A DNA stretch of 64,000 bases from Burkholderiales bacterium (GTDB lineage Bacteria; Pseudomonadota; Gammaproteobacteria; Burkholderiales; JAEUOS01), in NCBI GenBank assembly GCA_016790635.1, contig JAEUOR010000013.1, forward strand, positions 1-64,000, given 5' to 3'. Shown in pieces: positions 1 to 9,699 of the stretch (position 1 is its first letter; each line of letters opens with the position of its first letter). Below the pieces are notes generated by a model. The model was given only the letters and a program-made list of their open reading frames with translations. It searched no databases and was not told the origin of the DNA. A program made the position numbers and the translations under genes.

Positions 1-855
1 ATGTACCAGCACATCTTCTGGTTCTTCGGCCACCCCGAGGTCTACATCATGATCCTGCCGGCCTTCGGGATCATCAGCCACATCGTGCCGGCCTTCTCGC
101 GCAAGAAGCTCTTCGGCTACGCCTCCATGGTCTACGCGACCTCGTCGATCGCGATCCTCTCCTTCATCGTCTGGGCGCACCACATGTTCACCACCGGCAT
201 GCCGGCGGCGGGCCAGTTGTTCTTCATGTACGCGACCATGCTGATCGCCGTGCCCACAGGGGTGAAGGTGTTCAACTGGATCGCGACGATGTGGAAGGGG
301 TCCATGACCTTCGAGACGCCGATGCTCTTCGCGGTCGGATTCATCTTCGTGTTCACGATGGGCGGGTTCACGGGCCTGATCCTCGCCGTGACTCCGGTGG
401 ACATCCAGCTGCAGGACACCTACTACGTGGTCGCGCACTTCCACTATGTACTGGTGGCGGGCTCGCTGTACGCGCTTTTTGCCGGTGTCTACTTCTGGAT
501 TCCCAAGTGGACCGGGCGCATGTACGACGAGGGTCTGGGCAAGCTGCATTTCTGGATGTCGTTGATCTTCTTCAACATCACCTTCTTCCCGATGCACTTC
601 CTGGGACTGGCGGGCATGCCGCGCCGCATTCCCGATTACGCGACCCAGTTCACCGACTTCAACGCGATCGCCTCGGTGGGTGCGTTCGGTTTCGGCCTCT
701 CGCAACTGATTTTCCTGGCGGCCGTGCTCAAGTGCATCCGTAGCGGAACCAAGGCCGCCGACAAGCCGTGGGATGGTGCCGAAGGCCTCGAGTGGACGCA
801 CCTGCCATCGCCCGCGCCCTACCATTCCTTCGAGACCGCGCCGACCGTCAAGTAA
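1..855 (+). CDS. ctaD: Cytochrome c oxidase subunit I, C-terminal part (5' end outside window)
   Basis: This is the catalytic subunit of an aa3-type terminal oxidase in the inner membrane, which reduces O2 to water and pumps protons. Seen: the HPEVY motif (visible residues 11-15) with the CuB-ligand His and the cross-linked Tyr, the His-His pair at 60-61 (VWAHHMF), and the haem ligands in AHFHYVL (His147 and His149). Several hydrophobic helices follow. The first visible Met is internal: the family has about 240 more residues upstream, so the gene is cut by the window edge rather than truncated. It leads a cluster of oxidase assembly genes on the same strand. Confidence 0.97.
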   Translation: MYQHIFWFFGHPEVYIMILPAFGIISHIVPAFSRKKLFGYASMVYATSSIAILSFIVWAHHMFTTGMPAAGQLFFMYATMLIAVPTGVKVFNWIATMWKGSMTFETPMLFAVGFIFVFTMGGFTGLILAVTPVDIQLQDTYYVVAHFHYVLVAGSLYALFAGVYFWIPKWTGRMYDEGLGKLHFWMSLIFFNITFFPMHFLGLAGMPRRIPDYATQFTDFNAIASVGAFGFGLSQLIFLAAVLKCIRSGTKAADKPWDGAEGLEWTHLPSPAPYHSFETAPTVK

Positions 856-859
856 GGAT

Positions 860-976
860 ATGTCCGGCCAGGATGCAAAGCGTGGCAACGCCAAGGTCGG
901 CTGGACCCTGGCGTCGATCGCGGTCGCATTTTTCCTGGGTGTGATCGCCAACTACGTGTTCTTCCGACTGCCATGA
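860..976 (+). CDS. Small cytochrome oxidase assembly-type membrane protein (38 aa)
   Basis: This is a 38-residue protein with a charged N-terminus (MSGQDAKRGNAK) and a single membrane helix (about residues 13-35). It starts 4 bp after the subunit I stop and overlaps ctaG by 4 bp (ATGA). Betaproteobacterial oxidase operons commonly carry a protein of this size and shape at this position, annotated as a cytochrome oxidase small assembly protein. A longer in-frame start at 773 exists but lies inside ctaD. Its role is inferred from position and topology only. Confidence 0.75.
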   Translation: MSGQDAKRGNAKVGWTLASIAVAFFLGVIANYVFFRLP

Positions 977-1509
977 GCGCCGTCGCGGTCGTCAACCGCA
1001 TCACCTTCAGGAAGCTCATCGTCATCGTGGCGATCATGGGCGGCTTCGGTTATGCGATGGTGCCGTTCTATCGCGCGATCTGCGAGATCACCGGCATCAA
1101 CAACCTGGTCAAGGCTGACGCCCGACCGACCAATACCCAGGTCGACATGAGCCGCAAGGTGACGGTCGAATTCGATGCCAACTCCGGTGCGCACCTGCCG
1201 TGGCGCTTCAAGGCCGAGAAATCCAGCCTGGAGGTTCATCCGGGGCAGTTGGTGACGGTCATCTACGAGGTGACCAACGTGCAGGACCGGGCTGTATCCG
1301 GCCAGGCGATCCCCAGTTACGCGCCCAAGGTCGCAGCCCAGTACTTCAAGAAGCTCGAGTGCTTCTGCTTTCGCGAGCAAAAACTGGCCGCGAACGAGAC
1401 CAAGCAGTTTCCGGTGGTATTCGTGATCGATCCGCAGATGTCCAAGGATGTGACGACCGTGACTTTGTCGTACACGTTCTTCGAGATCGCGGGCAAGGGC
1501 AACTCGTGA
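973..1509 (+). CDS. ctaG: Cytochrome c oxidase assembly protein CtaG/Cox11
   Basis: This is a membrane-anchored copper chaperone that delivers copper to the CuB site of subunit I. It has 178 residues. One N-terminal helix (about 12-32) is followed by a periplasmic Ig-like domain containing the Cox11 copper motif CFCF (Cys130 and Cys132). A further conserved Cys37 sits just after the helix (FYRAICEITG). It lies between the small assembly gene and a DUF2970 gene, overlapping both by 4 bp, so translation is probably coupled. Confidence 0.96.
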   Translation: MSAVAVVNRITFRKLIVIVAIMGGFGYAMVPFYRAICEITGINNLVKADARPTNTQVDMSRKVTVEFDANSGAHLPWRFKAEKSSLEVHPGQLVTVIYEVTNVQDRAVSGQAIPSYAPKVAAQYFKKLECFCFREQKLAANETKQFPVVFVIDPQMSKDVTTVTLSYTFFEIAGKGNS

Positions 1510-1712
1510 GCGAATCCGGCAAGGAGCCGCGCGCGTCGCTGCTGCAGGTGGCGCGGGCGGTCATGTGGTCGTTCATCGGCATACGACGCAGCGACGGATA
1601 CGAGCGCGATGTGGCGCGCATCACTCCGGTGCAGGCGATCATCGCAGGTCTGGTTGGCGCGGCGCTGTTCGTCGCCAGCCTTGTGGTGCTGGTCCGTTAT
1701 CTGACCGCATGA
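1506..1712 (+). CDS. DUF2970 small membrane protein
   Basis: This 68-residue protein has one C-terminal membrane helix (about 45-66). The body matches the DUF2970 pattern: a VARAVMWSFIGIR-like amphipathic segment, then a DxARITPVQ segment before the helix. The GTG start at 1506 overlaps the ctaG stop. DUF2970 genes recur between ctaG and subunit III in betaproteobacteria, which suggests an accessory role in oxidase assembly; no biochemical function is known to me. Confidence 0.8.
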   Translation: MSESGKEPRASLLQVARAVMWSFIGIRRSDGYERDVARITPVQAIIAGLVGAALFVASLVVLVRYLTA

Positions 1713-1773
1713 TTACTTTTGATTCATCGATGGGAGCGGGCCGCGATCAGCGCGGCTCCGAGGAGAGCAGAAA

Positions 1774-2637
1774 ATGAGCGCACCCGCCGCACACGGCAGC
1801 ACCCCCGCGTACTACATCCCCGAGCCTTCGAGCTGGCCCATCAAGGGGTCGATCGCACTGTTCTTCATGGCCCTGGGTGCCGCGACCTGGTTCAACGGGT
1901 CTGAGGCCGGCAAGTGGTCCGTGCTCCTGGGTTTCCTGATCCTGGTCTACATGATGTTCGGCTGGTTCGGCCAGGTCATTGGCGAGTCCGAAGGCGGACA
2001 GTATTCCAAGAAGGTTGACACCTCGTTCCGCTGGAGCATGAGCTGGTTCATCTTCTCCGAGGTCATGTTCTTCGCGGCCTTCTTCGGCGCGCTTTTCTAT
2101 GCGCGCGCGCTTGCGGTGCCGTGGCTGTCTGATCTCGAGCACAAGCTCCTGTGGCCTGATTTCTCCGGCATGTGGCCGACCGCGGGGCCCAATGCCTCGG
2201 AAAAATTCACACCCATGGGGCCGTTCTGGCTGCCGACGATCAATACCGCGCTGCTGCTGGCCTCCGGGGTCACGATCACGATCGCCCACCACGCGCTCAA
2301 GGAGAACAAGCGGCAGACCCTCAACCTGTTCATGTTCTTCACCATCCTCCTGGGGGTGGTGTTCCTTGCCTGCCAGGTCTACGAGTACGCCCATGCCTAC
2401 GCGGACCTGAACCTCAAGCTCACCTCGGGAGTCTACGGTTCGACGTTCTTCCTGCTGACCGGATTCCACGGCTTTCATGTGACCGTTGGCGCGATCATGC
2501 TCACGGTCATCCTGTTTCGCTGCATCAAGGGCCATTTCAAGCCCGACCACCACTTTGCTTTCGAGGCGGTGGCCTGGTATTGGCACTTCGTCGACGTGGT
2601 GTGGGTCGGACTGTACGTGGTCGTCTACTGGATGTAG
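1774..2637 (+). CDS. ctaE: Cytochrome c oxidase subunit III
   Basis: This is the non-redox core subunit of the aa3 oxidase, with seven membrane helices in 287 residues. Typical motifs are seen: WFIFSEVMFFAAFFGA, then the GFHGFHVTVG segment, and the C-terminal WYWHFVDVVWVGLYVVVYW. The start is supported by a GAGGAG ribosome-binding site about 10 bp upstream. A strong intrinsic terminator follows the gene, so this ends the structural-subunit transcript. Confidence 0.97.
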   Translation: MSAPAAHGSTPAYYIPEPSSWPIKGSIALFFMALGAATWFNGSEAGKWSVLLGFLILVYMMFGWFGQVIGESEGGQYSKKVDTSFRWSMSWFIFSEVMFFAAFFGALFYARALAVPWLSDLEHKLLWPDFSGMWPTAGPNASEKFTPMGPFWLPTINTALLLASGVTITIAHHALKENKRQTLNLFMFFTILLGVVFLACQVYEYAHAYADLNLKLTSGVYGSTFFLLTGFHGFHVTVGAIMLTVILFRCIKGHFKPDHHFAFEAVAWYWHFVDVVWVGLYVVVYWM

Positions 2638-2668
2638 TGGACGCAGGCGCTTGACGCCTCGGGTCGAA

Positions 2669-2696
2669 CGCCGCACCGCGAGGTGCGGCGTTTTTT
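2669..2696 (+). terminator. Intrinsic terminator after cytochrome oxidase subunit III
   Basis: A 9-bp perfect stem (CGCCGCACC paired with GGTGCGGCG) with a GCGA tetraloop is followed by six T residues at 2691-2696. It lies 31 bp after the ctaE stop and before an oppositely oriented small gene. Confidence 0.93.
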
Positions 2697-2749
2697 CTGG
2701 GGCGCTCGCGCCTGGCGGTACGGCCAAGTGCGCGACGCGCGTGCCTTCG

Positions 2750-2953
2750 TCAAAATGGCTGCTGGTTGGGAACGATCCAGCCCATTTGGTATCCGAGTAT
2801 CAGGAAGGCGAACAGCAGGACCGATAGCGAGATCCTCAAGGTAAGGGTGCGTACAGTGCGTTTGGTACGCCCGCCGTCCTTGACCAGAAAGAACATCGCC
2901 GAGGCGAGACTCGCCAGGACCAGCAGCAACAGGATGACGACGACAATTTTCAT
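2750..2953 (-). CDS. DUF2909 twin-transmembrane small protein
   Basis: This 67-residue protein has two hydrophobic helices (about 2-23 and 41-60) separated by a basic loop (KDGGRTKRTVR). That matches the DUF2909/twin transmembrane proteins found next to SURF1 in betaproteobacteria. Longer in-frame starts reach back into SURF1 on the other strand; the ATG at 2953 gives the family's usual length. It is the only minus-strand gene in the oxidase cluster. Function unknown. Confidence 0.8.
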   Translation of the reverse strand: MKIVVVILLLLVLASLASAMFFLVKDGGRTKRTVRTLTLRISLSVLLFAFLILGYQMGWIVPNQQPF

Positions 2954-2992
2954 CGATGGCACTCGGGAGTCACGGCGCGAAGGGGTGTCATT

Positions 2993-3763
2993 GTGCCTGT
3001 TTTGGCTACCTTCATGATCCGTCGCCGCCCCCGTCCTGCGTTCGGTCTCCTGCCTGCCGCAGCCGCGCTCGTGGTGATGGCGATCACCGGCGCCCTGGGG
3101 GCCTGGCAGGCAGGCAAGGCGCGTGTCAAGGACGATGTCGAAACGCGGCAGGCCAGGGCGCGCGACGCGGCCGAAGTGACCGTGCCAACGGCCTTTGTCG
3201 ATCCGCTGTCGGTGGATGGTGCCCGCATGGTCGCGCGCGGCGAGTTCCTGCCCGACGCGACGGTCTACTGGGACAACCGCTTCGCCGGCAAGACCGCCGG
3301 CATCGCCGTCATCACCCCTTTGAAGCTGGCCGGCAGTGCCAAGGTGGTACTGGTCGACCGTGGCATCCATGTGCCTGGCGCCGATCGCACGCGACTGCCT
3401 GCGTTCACGCCTGCGCCGGGTAGCGTCGAAGTGCGCGGCCGCGCCTACCTGGCGCCGCAGCGCACGCTCGAACTTGCCGAGACAGTCGACGCCGGGCGCC
3501 TATGGCAAAACCTGACGCCGGAGAAGTTCGCGCGGCGCTTCGGCATGGATGTGCACGGTTTCATTCTGCGTGAGGGCGGGCCACCGGCGGCAGGTGCTGG
3601 CCTGGTGCGGGCGCCGGATCGTCCCCCCCCGCCGCGCGAGGCGGGAATGACGGCAGACAAGCACCGGGGCTACGCCCTGCAATGGTTCTCGCTGGCCGCT
3701 CTGACCGCGGTCCTGTTCGTCTGGTTCACCTTTTTCGAACATGTCCGACCCGACACCGCTTGA
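2993..3763 (+). CDS. SURF1 family cytochrome oxidase biogenesis protein
   Basis: SURF1 helps insert haem a into oxidase subunit I. The 256-residue protein has the family layout: an N-terminal membrane helix (about 17-37), a periplasmic beta-rich domain with the conserved WDNRF segment, and a C-terminal helix (about 227-247). The GTG at 2993 is chosen because AAGGGG lies 9 bp upstream; the next ATG (3014) has no such site. The 3' end overlaps the next gene by 23 bp. Confidence 0.92.
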   Translation: MPVLATFMIRRRPRPAFGLLPAAAALVVMAITGALGAWQAGKARVKDDVETRQARARDAAEVTVPTAFVDPLSVDGARMVARGEFLPDATVYWDNRFAGKTAGIAVITPLKLAGSAKVVLVDRGIHVPGADRTRLPAFTPAPGSVEVRGRAYLAPQRTLELAETVDAGRLWQNLTPEKFARRFGMDVHGFILREGGPPAAGAGLVRAPDRPPPPREAGMTADKHRGYALQWFSLAALTAVLFVWFTFFEHVRPDTA

Positions 3764-4355
3764 ATCGCGCGAGGCCGCGTACCGCGACGCCATTCGCGCC
3801 GGTCGCTGGCGCATGCTGCTGGTCCTCCTGGCCTGCGCCGCGCCGGTGATCGCCTCGTACACGACTTTCTATTTCATCCAGCCGCAGGGGCGTGTGAACC
3901 ACGGCGAGCTGATCAATCCGGCACGGCCGCTTGGCGACCCGCCGCTGGCGCACCTGGATGGCCGCGCGGCGCGCCTGTCGGACTATCGCGGCAAGTGGCT
4001 CATGGTGACCATCGATCGCGGCGCATGCGAGGCAGCCTGCACCGACAAGCTCTACAAGATGCGCCAGTTGCGCACCATGCAGGGCAAGGAACGCGAGCGC
4101 ATCGAGCGCGTGTGGCTGATCAACGACGACGAGCCGCTCTCGACCATGCTCATGCGCGAGTACGACGACATGCGCATGCTGCGCGCGCGCGGCTCGCCGC
4201 TGCTGCGTGAGCTGCCGTCCGGCGGCGATGAGGCCGACTCGATCTGGCTTATCGATCCGCTCGGCAATCTGGTGCTGCGGTATCCGCGCGACGCCGACCC
4301 GCGCAAGATGCACAAGGACATCGGGCGGCTTCTCAAGGTCTCGGGAATAGGCTGA
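3741..4355 (+). CDS. Membrane-anchored thioredoxin-fold protein, SCO-like, of the oxidase cluster
   Basis: This 204-residue protein has one N-terminal membrane anchor (about 25-46) and a periplasmic domain containing a CEAAC pair (Cys96 and Cys100). The CX3C spacing is that of the copper-binding cysteines of SCO proteins, and the surrounding DYRGKWLMVTIDRGAC fits a thioredoxin-like fold. Betaproteobacteria usually carry such a gene between SURF1 and ctaA. A role in copper delivery or thiol reduction during CuA assembly is inferred. It overlaps SURF1 by 23 bp and ctaA by 1 bp. Confidence 0.75.
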   Translation: MSDPTPLESREAAYRDAIRAGRWRMLLVLLACAAPVIASYTTFYFIQPQGRVNHGELINPARPLGDPPLAHLDGRAARLSDYRGKWLMVTIDRGACEAACTDKLYKMRQLRTMQGKERERIERVWLINDDEPLSTMLMREYDDMRMLRARGSPLLRELPSGGDEADSIWLIDPLGNLVLRYPRDADPRKMHKDIGRLLKVSGIG

Positions 4356-5476
4356 TGAGCGGCGCGGCATTGTTTCAACTGGCCCTGGTCGGCCTCGCGG
4401 TCGCAGCGATTCCGTTCGGCTGGGTCTGGGTCAAGAAAGGCCAGGACCGCTCGCGCCGCCTGGTCTGGGTGACGCTTTTTCTCACCTTCGACCTGATACT
4501 TTTCGGCGCCTTCACGCGGCTGACCGACTCGGGCCTGGGCTGCCCCGACTGGCCGGGATGCTATGGACACTCCAATCCGATCGCGGCGGCCAAGCAGATC
4601 GGCGCGGCTGAGGCCGCCATGCCTACCGGGCCTGTGACCTTCACCAAGGCCTGGATCGAGATGATCCATCGCTACCTCGCCATGGGCGTGGGCGCATTGA
4701 TCACCGCGATCATGGTGCTGGCCTGGAAAGCCCGGGACCTGCGCTCGCCCTGGCCGGCCACGGCGATCTTTTTGCTGGTTTGCGTGCAGGGCGCGTTCGG
4801 CGCGTGGACCGTGACCTTGAAGCTCATGCCGGTGATCGTGACGATCCACCTGCTGCTCGGTGTCGCGCTCTTGTGCGCGCTCGGCCTCCTGGCCGGGACC
4901 TGGGCCGCGCGGCCGGCCCTGCCGGCGGCCACTGCGGCGAGCCTGCGCTTGCCGGCGCGGCTGGCATTGGCGGCCGTATTCATGCAGATCGCTCTGGGCG
5001 GGTGGGTCAGCACCAACTACGCGGTGCTGGCCTGCCAGGACTTTCCGCTGTGCAACGGCGCCTGGGTCCCGGAAGGCGATTTCGCGCGCGGCTTCGACAT
5101 CACCCGACCGCTGGGGATGAACGACGACGGCACCTTTCTGCCGGTGCAGGCCCTGGTCGCGATCCACTGGGTGCATCGCGTATTCGCGCTCGTCGTCACC
5201 GCTTTGCTGCTGTGGCTGGCAAGCGTGATCCTGCGCGGGCGCCATACGCGCGAACTGGACCCGAGCGCCTGGGGCCTCCTGGGACTCCTTGCCCTGCAGA
5301 TCACAAGCGGCGTGTCGAACGTGGTCTTCGCCTGGCCGCTTGCGGTCGCCATCGTGCACAACGGCGGCGCCGCGCTCCTGGCCCTGACGCTGGTGCTTCT
5401 CAACGCGCGCCTGATCGTGCCCAGTACCGCGCCGGCGCCGGTTTCCCTGCACGCACATGCAAGCCTCCGCCACTGA
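4355..5476 (+). CDS. ctaA: Haem A synthase (COX15/CtaA)
   Basis: This enzyme oxidises the C8 methyl group of haem O to a formyl group, giving haem A. The 373-residue polytopic protein (about eight helices in two four-helix halves) shows family motifs: [21 protein letters not shown], of which residues [14 protein letters not shown] are diagnostic, IHRYLA in the first half and IHWVHRVFA in the second, carrying haem-ligand histidines. The ATG overlaps the previous stop. The 3' end overlaps ctaB by 20 bp, so the haem-O and haem-A enzymes are translationally linked. Confidence 0.96.
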   Translation: MSGAALFQLALVGLAVAAIPFGWVWVKKGQDRSRRLVWVTLFLTFDLILFGAFTRLTDSGLGCPDWPGCYGHSNPIAAAKQIGAAEAAMPTGPVTFTKAWIEMIHRYLAMGVGALITAIMVLAWKARDLRSPWPATAIFLLVCVQGAFGAWTVTLKLMPVIVTIHLLLGVALLCALGLLAGTWAARPALPAATAASLRLPARLALAAVFMQIALGGWVSTNYAVLACQDFPLCNGAWVPEGDFARGFDITRPLGMNDDGTFLPVQALVAIHWVHRVFALVVTALLLWLASVILRGRHTRELDPSAWGLLGLLALQITSGVSNVVFAWPLAVAIVHNGGAALLALTLVLLNARLIVPSTAPAPVSLHAHASLRH

Positions 5477-6368
5477 GCGCGAGCCTACGCGGGGCACGCG
5501 GGTGCGGCAGTTCGCCGACCTGACCAAGCCGCGCGTGACGCTCCTGGCGGTGTTCTGCGCGGTGATCGGCATGTTCCTGGCTGCCCCGGGCATGGTCGAT
5601 CCCGTGGTGCTGGCCGCCGGCACCCTGGGCATCTGGCTATTGGCCGGCGGCGCCTTCGCGGTCAATTGCCTGATCGAGCGGCGCATCGATGCGCAGATGG
5701 CGCGTACCCGCGCTCGCCCTCTGGCGCGCGGCGAACTGGGTGCGCGCGAGTCGCTTGTGTTCGCGCTGATCCTGGCAGGCGTCGGCGCTGCCCTGCTGCT
5801 GGCCTTCGTCAACGCGCTCACCATGTGGTTGACCGTGGCCACCTTCTTCGGCTATGCCTTCGTCTACACCGTGTTGTTGAAGCCGACGACGCCGCAGAAC
5901 ATCGTCATCGGCGGATTGTCCGGCGCCATGCCGCCCATGCTTGGCTGGGCTGCGGTGACCGGCGAGGTAGGCCCCGAAGCCATCCTGCTGGTGCTGATCA
6001 TCTTCGTCTGGACCCCGCCGCACTTCTGGGCACTTGCGTTGTATCGCGTCGAGGACTACCGCAAGTCCGGCTTGCCCATGCTGCCGGTCACGCACGGCCA
6101 CCAATTCACCCAACTGCACATCCTGCTCTACACGGTGCTGCTCACCGCGGTGAGCGTGCTGCCCTTTGTCATCCGCATGAGCGGCTGGCCGTATCTCGTC
6201 GCCGCGCTCGTTCTGGGCGCGGGCTTTGTGCGCCACGCCTGGAAGCTCCATCGCAGCTACAGCGACAGGCAGGCGCGCGCCACCTTCGGCTACTCGCTTT
6301 TCTACCTGGCGGCCCTCTTCGCCGCGCTGCTGGTGGACCACTACATCGAACTTTTTCTCGCGCCATGA
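5457..6368 (+). CDS. ctaB: Protohaem IX farnesyltransferase (haem O synthase)
   Basis: This is a UbiA-superfamily prenyltransferase that adds a farnesyl group to haem B to make haem O, the substrate of CtaA. The 303-residue membrane protein has the first polar motif in the form [20 protein letters not shown] and the second region [16 protein letters not shown]. In many homologues the first motif begins with Asn-Asp; here it is Asn-Cys, while the later Asp and the Arg-rich end are kept. About nine helices are expected. It overlaps the next gene by 4 bp. Confidence 0.95.
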   Translation: MQASATEREPTRGTRVRQFADLTKPRVTLLAVFCAVIGMFLAAPGMVDPVVLAAGTLGIWLLAGGAFAVNCLIERRIDAQMARTRARPLARGELGARESLVFALILAGVGAALLLAFVNALTMWLTVATFFGYAFVYTVLLKPTTPQNIVIGGLSGAMPPMLGWAAVTGEVGPEAILLVLIIFVWTPPHFWALALYRVEDYRKSGLPMLPVTHGHQFTQLHILLYTVLLTAVSVLPFVIRMSGWPYLVAALVLGAGFVRHAWKLHRSYSDRQARATFGYSLFYLAALFAALLVDHYIELFLAP

Positions 6369-6979
6369 ACCGCCGCATCGTCCTGTCCTTGGGACTCGCA
6401 AGCCTGGGCATGCTTGCGGCCGGCTGCGACCCCTCCAAGCCGCGCTTTCGCAACACCGACGTCACCGGGGCCGACTACGCCAAAGACTTCGCGCTGACCG
6501 ACCACACAGGCAAGCCGGTGACGCTGGCCAGCTACAAAGGCAAGGTCGTGACAGTGTTTTTCGGCTTCACCCACTGCCCCGACGTGTGCCCGACCGCCCT
6601 GGCCGAGATGCGCGCGGTCATGGAAAACTTGGGCCCGGACGCCGCGCGCGTGCAGGTGCTCTTCGTCACTGTCGACCCCGAGCGCGACACGCAGGATCTG
6701 TTGTCCAAGTACGTGCCGGCCTTTCACCCGAGTTTCGTCGGCCTCACGTCCGACACGGCGACCATCGCCCGGACGGCCAAGGACTTCAAGGTCTACTTCC
6801 AGAAAGTGCCCGGCAAGACCCCGGGCAGCTACACGGTCGATCACTCAGCCGGCACCTTCGTGTTCGACCCGCAGGGCCGCTTGCGCCTGTTCGTGCGGCC
6901 GGCGGGTGCGGCCGAAGAACCGAGTCAGGCGATCGAGCGCGTGACGGCCGATCTCAGGCTCCTTTTGTCCGGCGCTTGA
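6365..6979 (+). CDS. SCO1/SenC family lipoprotein, copper chaperone
   Basis: This 204-residue thioredoxin-fold protein serves CuA-site assembly of subunit II. A signal peptide ends in a lipobox (MLAAGC, lipidated Cys21), so the domain is anchored on the periplasmic face. Copper ligands are seen as CPDVC (Cys71 and Cys75) and His160 (VDHSAG). The ATG overlaps the ctaB stop. It is the last gene of the oxidase assembly run; a convergent ftsX begins 63 bp further on. Confidence 0.95.
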   Translation: MNRRIVLSLGLASLGMLAAGCDPSKPRFRNTDVTGADYAKDFALTDHTGKPVTLASYKGKVVTVFFGFTHCPDVCPTALAEMRAVMENLGPDAARVQVLFVTVDPERDTQDLLSKYVPAFHPSFVGLTSDTATIARTAKDFKVYFQKVPGKTPGSYTVDHSAGTFVFDPQGRLRLFVRPAGAAEEPSQAIERVTADLRLLLSGA

Positions 6980-7042
6980 CTCTCCACGAAGTCGCGCACA
7001 TGGGGCTCGGTGATGCAGCCGGGCTACCCGCCGCCGCAGAAC

Positions 7043-7951
7043 TTACCGCGGCGCGAACTCGCGCAAATGCCGCGTCACTGACAGCCAAGCCCCGGCCAGA
7101 CCCAGCGCCGCGGCAAAAGCGAGAATGGCGGCCAAATCCTCCGGCGGCAATTGATTCAGGAGAAAGTCAGAACCGTACAGCCGCGCCAGGTCCGCCACGC
7201 CAGCGTTGAGCAGCAGGAACGCGACCGCGACGATCGCCGTCGCCGCGCCGCCGCCCAGCAAACCCAGGAGCGCGCCGTAGTAGTAGAAGGGGCGGCGGAT
7301 GGTACCGTCGGTCGCGCCCATGAGCTTCGCGATCTCGATCTCGTCGCGTTGGGTGAGAATCTGCAGGCGGATGGTGTTGAAGGTCACCGCCAGCAGTGCG
7401 AATGACAGGAGGCCCGCCAGGATCAGAACGCCCAGGCGGCCGATGCCGACTGCGGCGGCGACGCGGCGCACCCATGCAGAGTCGACCTGCACGTGCTCGA
7501 CCTTGGGCCAGGCGCGGGCGGCTTCGGCCAGGCGGTCCAGCTTGTCCGGGTCCTTGTCGGCCAGGCGCACGACGAATGCATCCGGCAGGGGGTTCTTGTC
7601 CAGTGCCGCGATCACGTCGCCCATCGAAGGGTGTTTCTTGAATTCGGCGAAGGCCGCCTCGCGCGAGCGGAATTCGGTGGCAGCCACGCCGGGTTGTCCT
7701 TTGATCCGCTTGTCGATCTCGGCCAGGTCCGCCTTGCCGGCATCGAGCGCCATGAAGATCGATACCTCCGGGTCGCTGGAGACGTTGCTGGCTGCCGTCT
7801 TCAGGTTGAAGAGGAGCGCGTAGGCGCCGGCCGGCAGCGCCAGCGCAACGCCGATGACGATCACGTTCAGGAGCGTGGAGAACGGCGTGCGCGCGAGCTT
7901 GGCCAGCGTGGCCGTGAATGCCATCCAATGCAGGCGCAGCCAGGTGCGCAT
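7043..7951 (-). CDS. ftsX: Cell division protein FtsX
   Basis: This is the membrane subunit of the FtsEX complex, which links the Z-ring to activation of periplasmic peptidoglycan hydrolases. The 302-residue protein has the expected layout: a first helix (about 30-50), a periplasmic domain of about 115 residues, and three C-terminal helices with the cytoplasmic RDEIEIAKLMGAT coupling segment. Its ATG directly abuts the ftsE stop. Confidence 0.95.
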   Translation of the reverse strand: MRTWLRLHWMAFTATLAKLARTPFSTLLNVIVIGVALALPAGAYALLFNLKTAASNVSSDPEVSIFMALDAGKADLAEIDKRIKGQPGVAATEFRSREAAFAEFKKHPSMGDVIAALDKNPLPDAFVVRLADKDPDKLDRLAEAARAWPKVEHVQVDSAWVRRVAAAVGIGRLGVLILAGLLSFALLAVTFNTIRLQILTQRDEIEIAKLMGATDGTIRRPFYYYGALLGLLGGGAATAIVAVAFLLLNAGVADLARLYGSDFLLNQLPPEDLAAILAFAAALGLAGAWLSVTRHLREFAPR

Positions 7952-8614
7952 TTAAATGAGTGCTCCGTCCTTGAGTTGCACGCTGCGGGTCCTGGTGCTG
8001 GCGGCCGCGCGCGCGACGGCCGACTCGTCATGGGTGGCGATCAGGAGCGTCACGCCGACCTGGTGAAAGGCGACGAAGAGGTCGATGATCTGACCGGCAT
8101 AGTCGGCGTCGAGGTTGGAGGTGGGTTCGTCGGCGATGATGATCGACGGGCGATTGACGATCGCGCGCGCGATGGCCAGGCGCTGCTGCTCGCCGCCGGA
8201 CAGCGCGATCGGGTTGGCCTTTTCGCGCGGCAGCAGACCCACCTTGTCGAGCGCGGCGCGCGCGCGCTTGGCGGCGTCCTTGGGGTTCACGCCGGTGACC
8301 GCCAAAGGCAGCATGACGTTGTCGAACACGCTGCGGTCGTAGAGCAGCTTCTGGTCCTGGAATACCTGCCCGATATTGCGCCGCAGGTAGGGGATGGCTG
8401 CGGGGCGCATCGAGGCCACGTTCTGGCCATTGACGATGACGCTGCCGCTGGTGGCGCGCTCGATTACCGGCAGGAGTTTCAAGAGCGTGCTCTTGCCTGC
8501 GCCGGAATGCCCGGTGATGAAGAGCAGTTCGCCGTCGGCGACCGTGAACGAGATGTTCTTCAGCGCCTCGTGCCCGCCGGGATAGCGCTTGGTGACCGCG
8601 GAGAATTCGATCAT
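7952..8614 (-). CDS. ftsE: Cell division ATP-binding protein FtsE
   Basis: This is the ATPase partner of FtsX, 220 residues. Seen: Walker [13 protein letters not shown] signature [14 protein letters not shown], and Walker [13 protein letters not shown]. The start [14 protein letters not shown] is chosen because it gives the family's N-terminus; the longer open frame runs back into ftsY. ftsY lies 19 bp upstream, giving the common ftsY-ftsE-ftsX order. Confidence 0.96.
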   Translation of the reverse strand: MIEFSAVTKRYPGGHEALKNISFTVADGELLFITGHSGAGKSTLLKLLPVIERATSGSVIVNGQNVASMRPAAIPYLRRNIGQVFQDQKLLYDRSVFDNVMLPLAVTGVNPKDAAKRARAALDKVGLLPREKANPIALSGGEQQRLAIARAIVNRPSIIIADEPTSNLDADYAGQIIDLFVAFHQVGVTLLIATHDESAVARAAASTRTRSVQLKDGALI

Positions 8615-8633
8615 CGCGCTTTGCCTGCCCGGT

Positions 8634-9635
8634 TCAGTCGTCCAGGCCCAGCATGGCGTGCGCGAAATCGCGCGCGACGAAGGGGCGCAGGTCGTCGATG
8701 CCTTCGCCGACGCCGATGAAAAGAATGGGCACCGGTCGCGCGCGCGCAATCGCGCACAGCACCCCGCCCTTGGCGGTGCCGTCCAGCTTGGTGACGACGA
8801 GCCCGGTCAGTTTCAGCGCGTCGTCAAAGGCCTTGACCTGCGCGACCGCGTTCTGGCCGGTGTTGGCGTCGATCACCAGCAGCACCTCGTGCGGCGCGCC
8901 GGCGTCGGCCTTGGTGATCGAGCGCTTGACCTTGCGGATCTCCTCCATCAGGTGCGTCTGGGTCGGCAGCCGGCCGGCGGTGTCAGCCATCAGCACGTCG
9001 ATCGATCGCGCACGCGCGGCGTTGACCGCGTCGAAGATCACCGCCGCGGGGTCGCCCGTGGCGCCGCCGTGGGATATCACGGCGATGCCGTTGCGTTCGC
9101 CCCAGACCGTCAGTTGTTCGCGTGCCGCGGCGCGAAAGGTGTCACCGGCGGCCAGGAGAACGCTCTTGCCGTGGCCCTGGAAATACTTGGCCAGCTTGCC
9201 GATCGAGGTGGTCTTGCCGACGCCGTTGACCCCGCCGATCATGACCGTCAGCGGCCGGGCGCGGTCGAGATCAAGGCGGCGTTCGAGGGGGCCCAGCAAT
9301 TCCGCGATCAGGTCCGCCAGCGCGCGCTTCAAGGTGTTGCCGTCCTCGATGCGCTCAAGGTTGGCTTTCCTGCGCAGGGATTCGATCAGGTGGGTGGAGG
9401 CGTCGACGCCGCAATCGGCGGCGATCAGCGCCATCTCCAGTTCCTCGAACAGCGCGTCATCGACCTTCAGGCCGATGAAGGCGGCGGCCAGCTGGTTGCG
9501 GGTCTTGGCCAGGCCCGCCTTGAGGCGGTCGGCCCAGCCGAGGCGAGGCGGTTCCGCAGCGGGGCTCGTGGCCGCCGGCGCTGTGGCGGCGGCGGCCGCG
9601 GGTGGCTCGGGTTTGGATTTGAAAAGAGAGAACAT
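8634..9635 (-). CDS. ftsY: Signal recognition particle receptor FtsY
   Basis: This GTPase docks SRP-ribosome complexes at the membrane. The 333-residue protein has a short Ala/Pro-rich N-terminal region instead of the long acidic A domain of E. coli, then the NG domain: GGVNGVGKTT (G1), DTAGRLPTQ (G3), TKLDGTAKGG (G4) and the closing GVGEGIDDLRPF. The ATG at 9635 is the first with an FtsY-like sequence; a longer open frame antisense to the M16 gene was discarded. Confidence 0.96.
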   Translation of the reverse strand: MFSLFKSKPEPPAAAAATAPAATSPAAEPPRLGWADRLKAGLAKTRNQLAAAFIGLKVDDALFEELEMALIAADCGVDASTHLIESLRRKANLERIEDGNTLKRALADLIAELLGPLERRLDLDRARPLTVMIGGVNGVGKTTSIGKLAKYFQGHGKSVLLAAGDTFRAAAREQLTVWGERNGIAVISHGGATGDPAAVIFDAVNAARARSIDVLMADTAGRLPTQTHLMEEIRKVKRSITKADAGAPHEVLLVIDANTGQNAVAQVKAFDDALKLTGLVVTKLDGTAKGGVLCAIARARPVPILFIGVGEGIDDLRPFVARDFAHAMLGLDD

Positions 9636-9690
9636 CGGAACTTGCGGGCTGCGCTCAAGCTCCAATGGCGAGCGCGTAAACTCAAAGTCG

Positions 9691-9699
9691 ATTCTAGCA
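9691..9699 (-). promoter_or_regulatory. Possible extended -10 promoter for ftsY-ftsE-ftsX
   Basis: On the minus strand the sequence reads TGC-TAGAAT about 56 bp before the ftsY ATG. It has five of six -10 bases plus the TGn extension, without a recognisable -35 box. It lies in the 138-bp divergent gap with the M16 gene. Confidence 0.4.

Noticed and set aside
1..3. ATG at the first base as the true start of the oxidase subunit I gene
   Set aside because: The sequence [15 protein letters not shown] is internal to the subunit I family; the first half of the protein is missing to the left of the window.
4052..5842. Long minus-strand frame (596 codons) opposite ctaA and ctaB, and similar long antisense frames at 23884-25026, 21785-23320 and 28344-29615
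   Set aside because: High GC gives long stop-free antisense frames; their peptides are Arg/Gln/His-rich and match no family, while the opposite strand carries clear conserved proteins.
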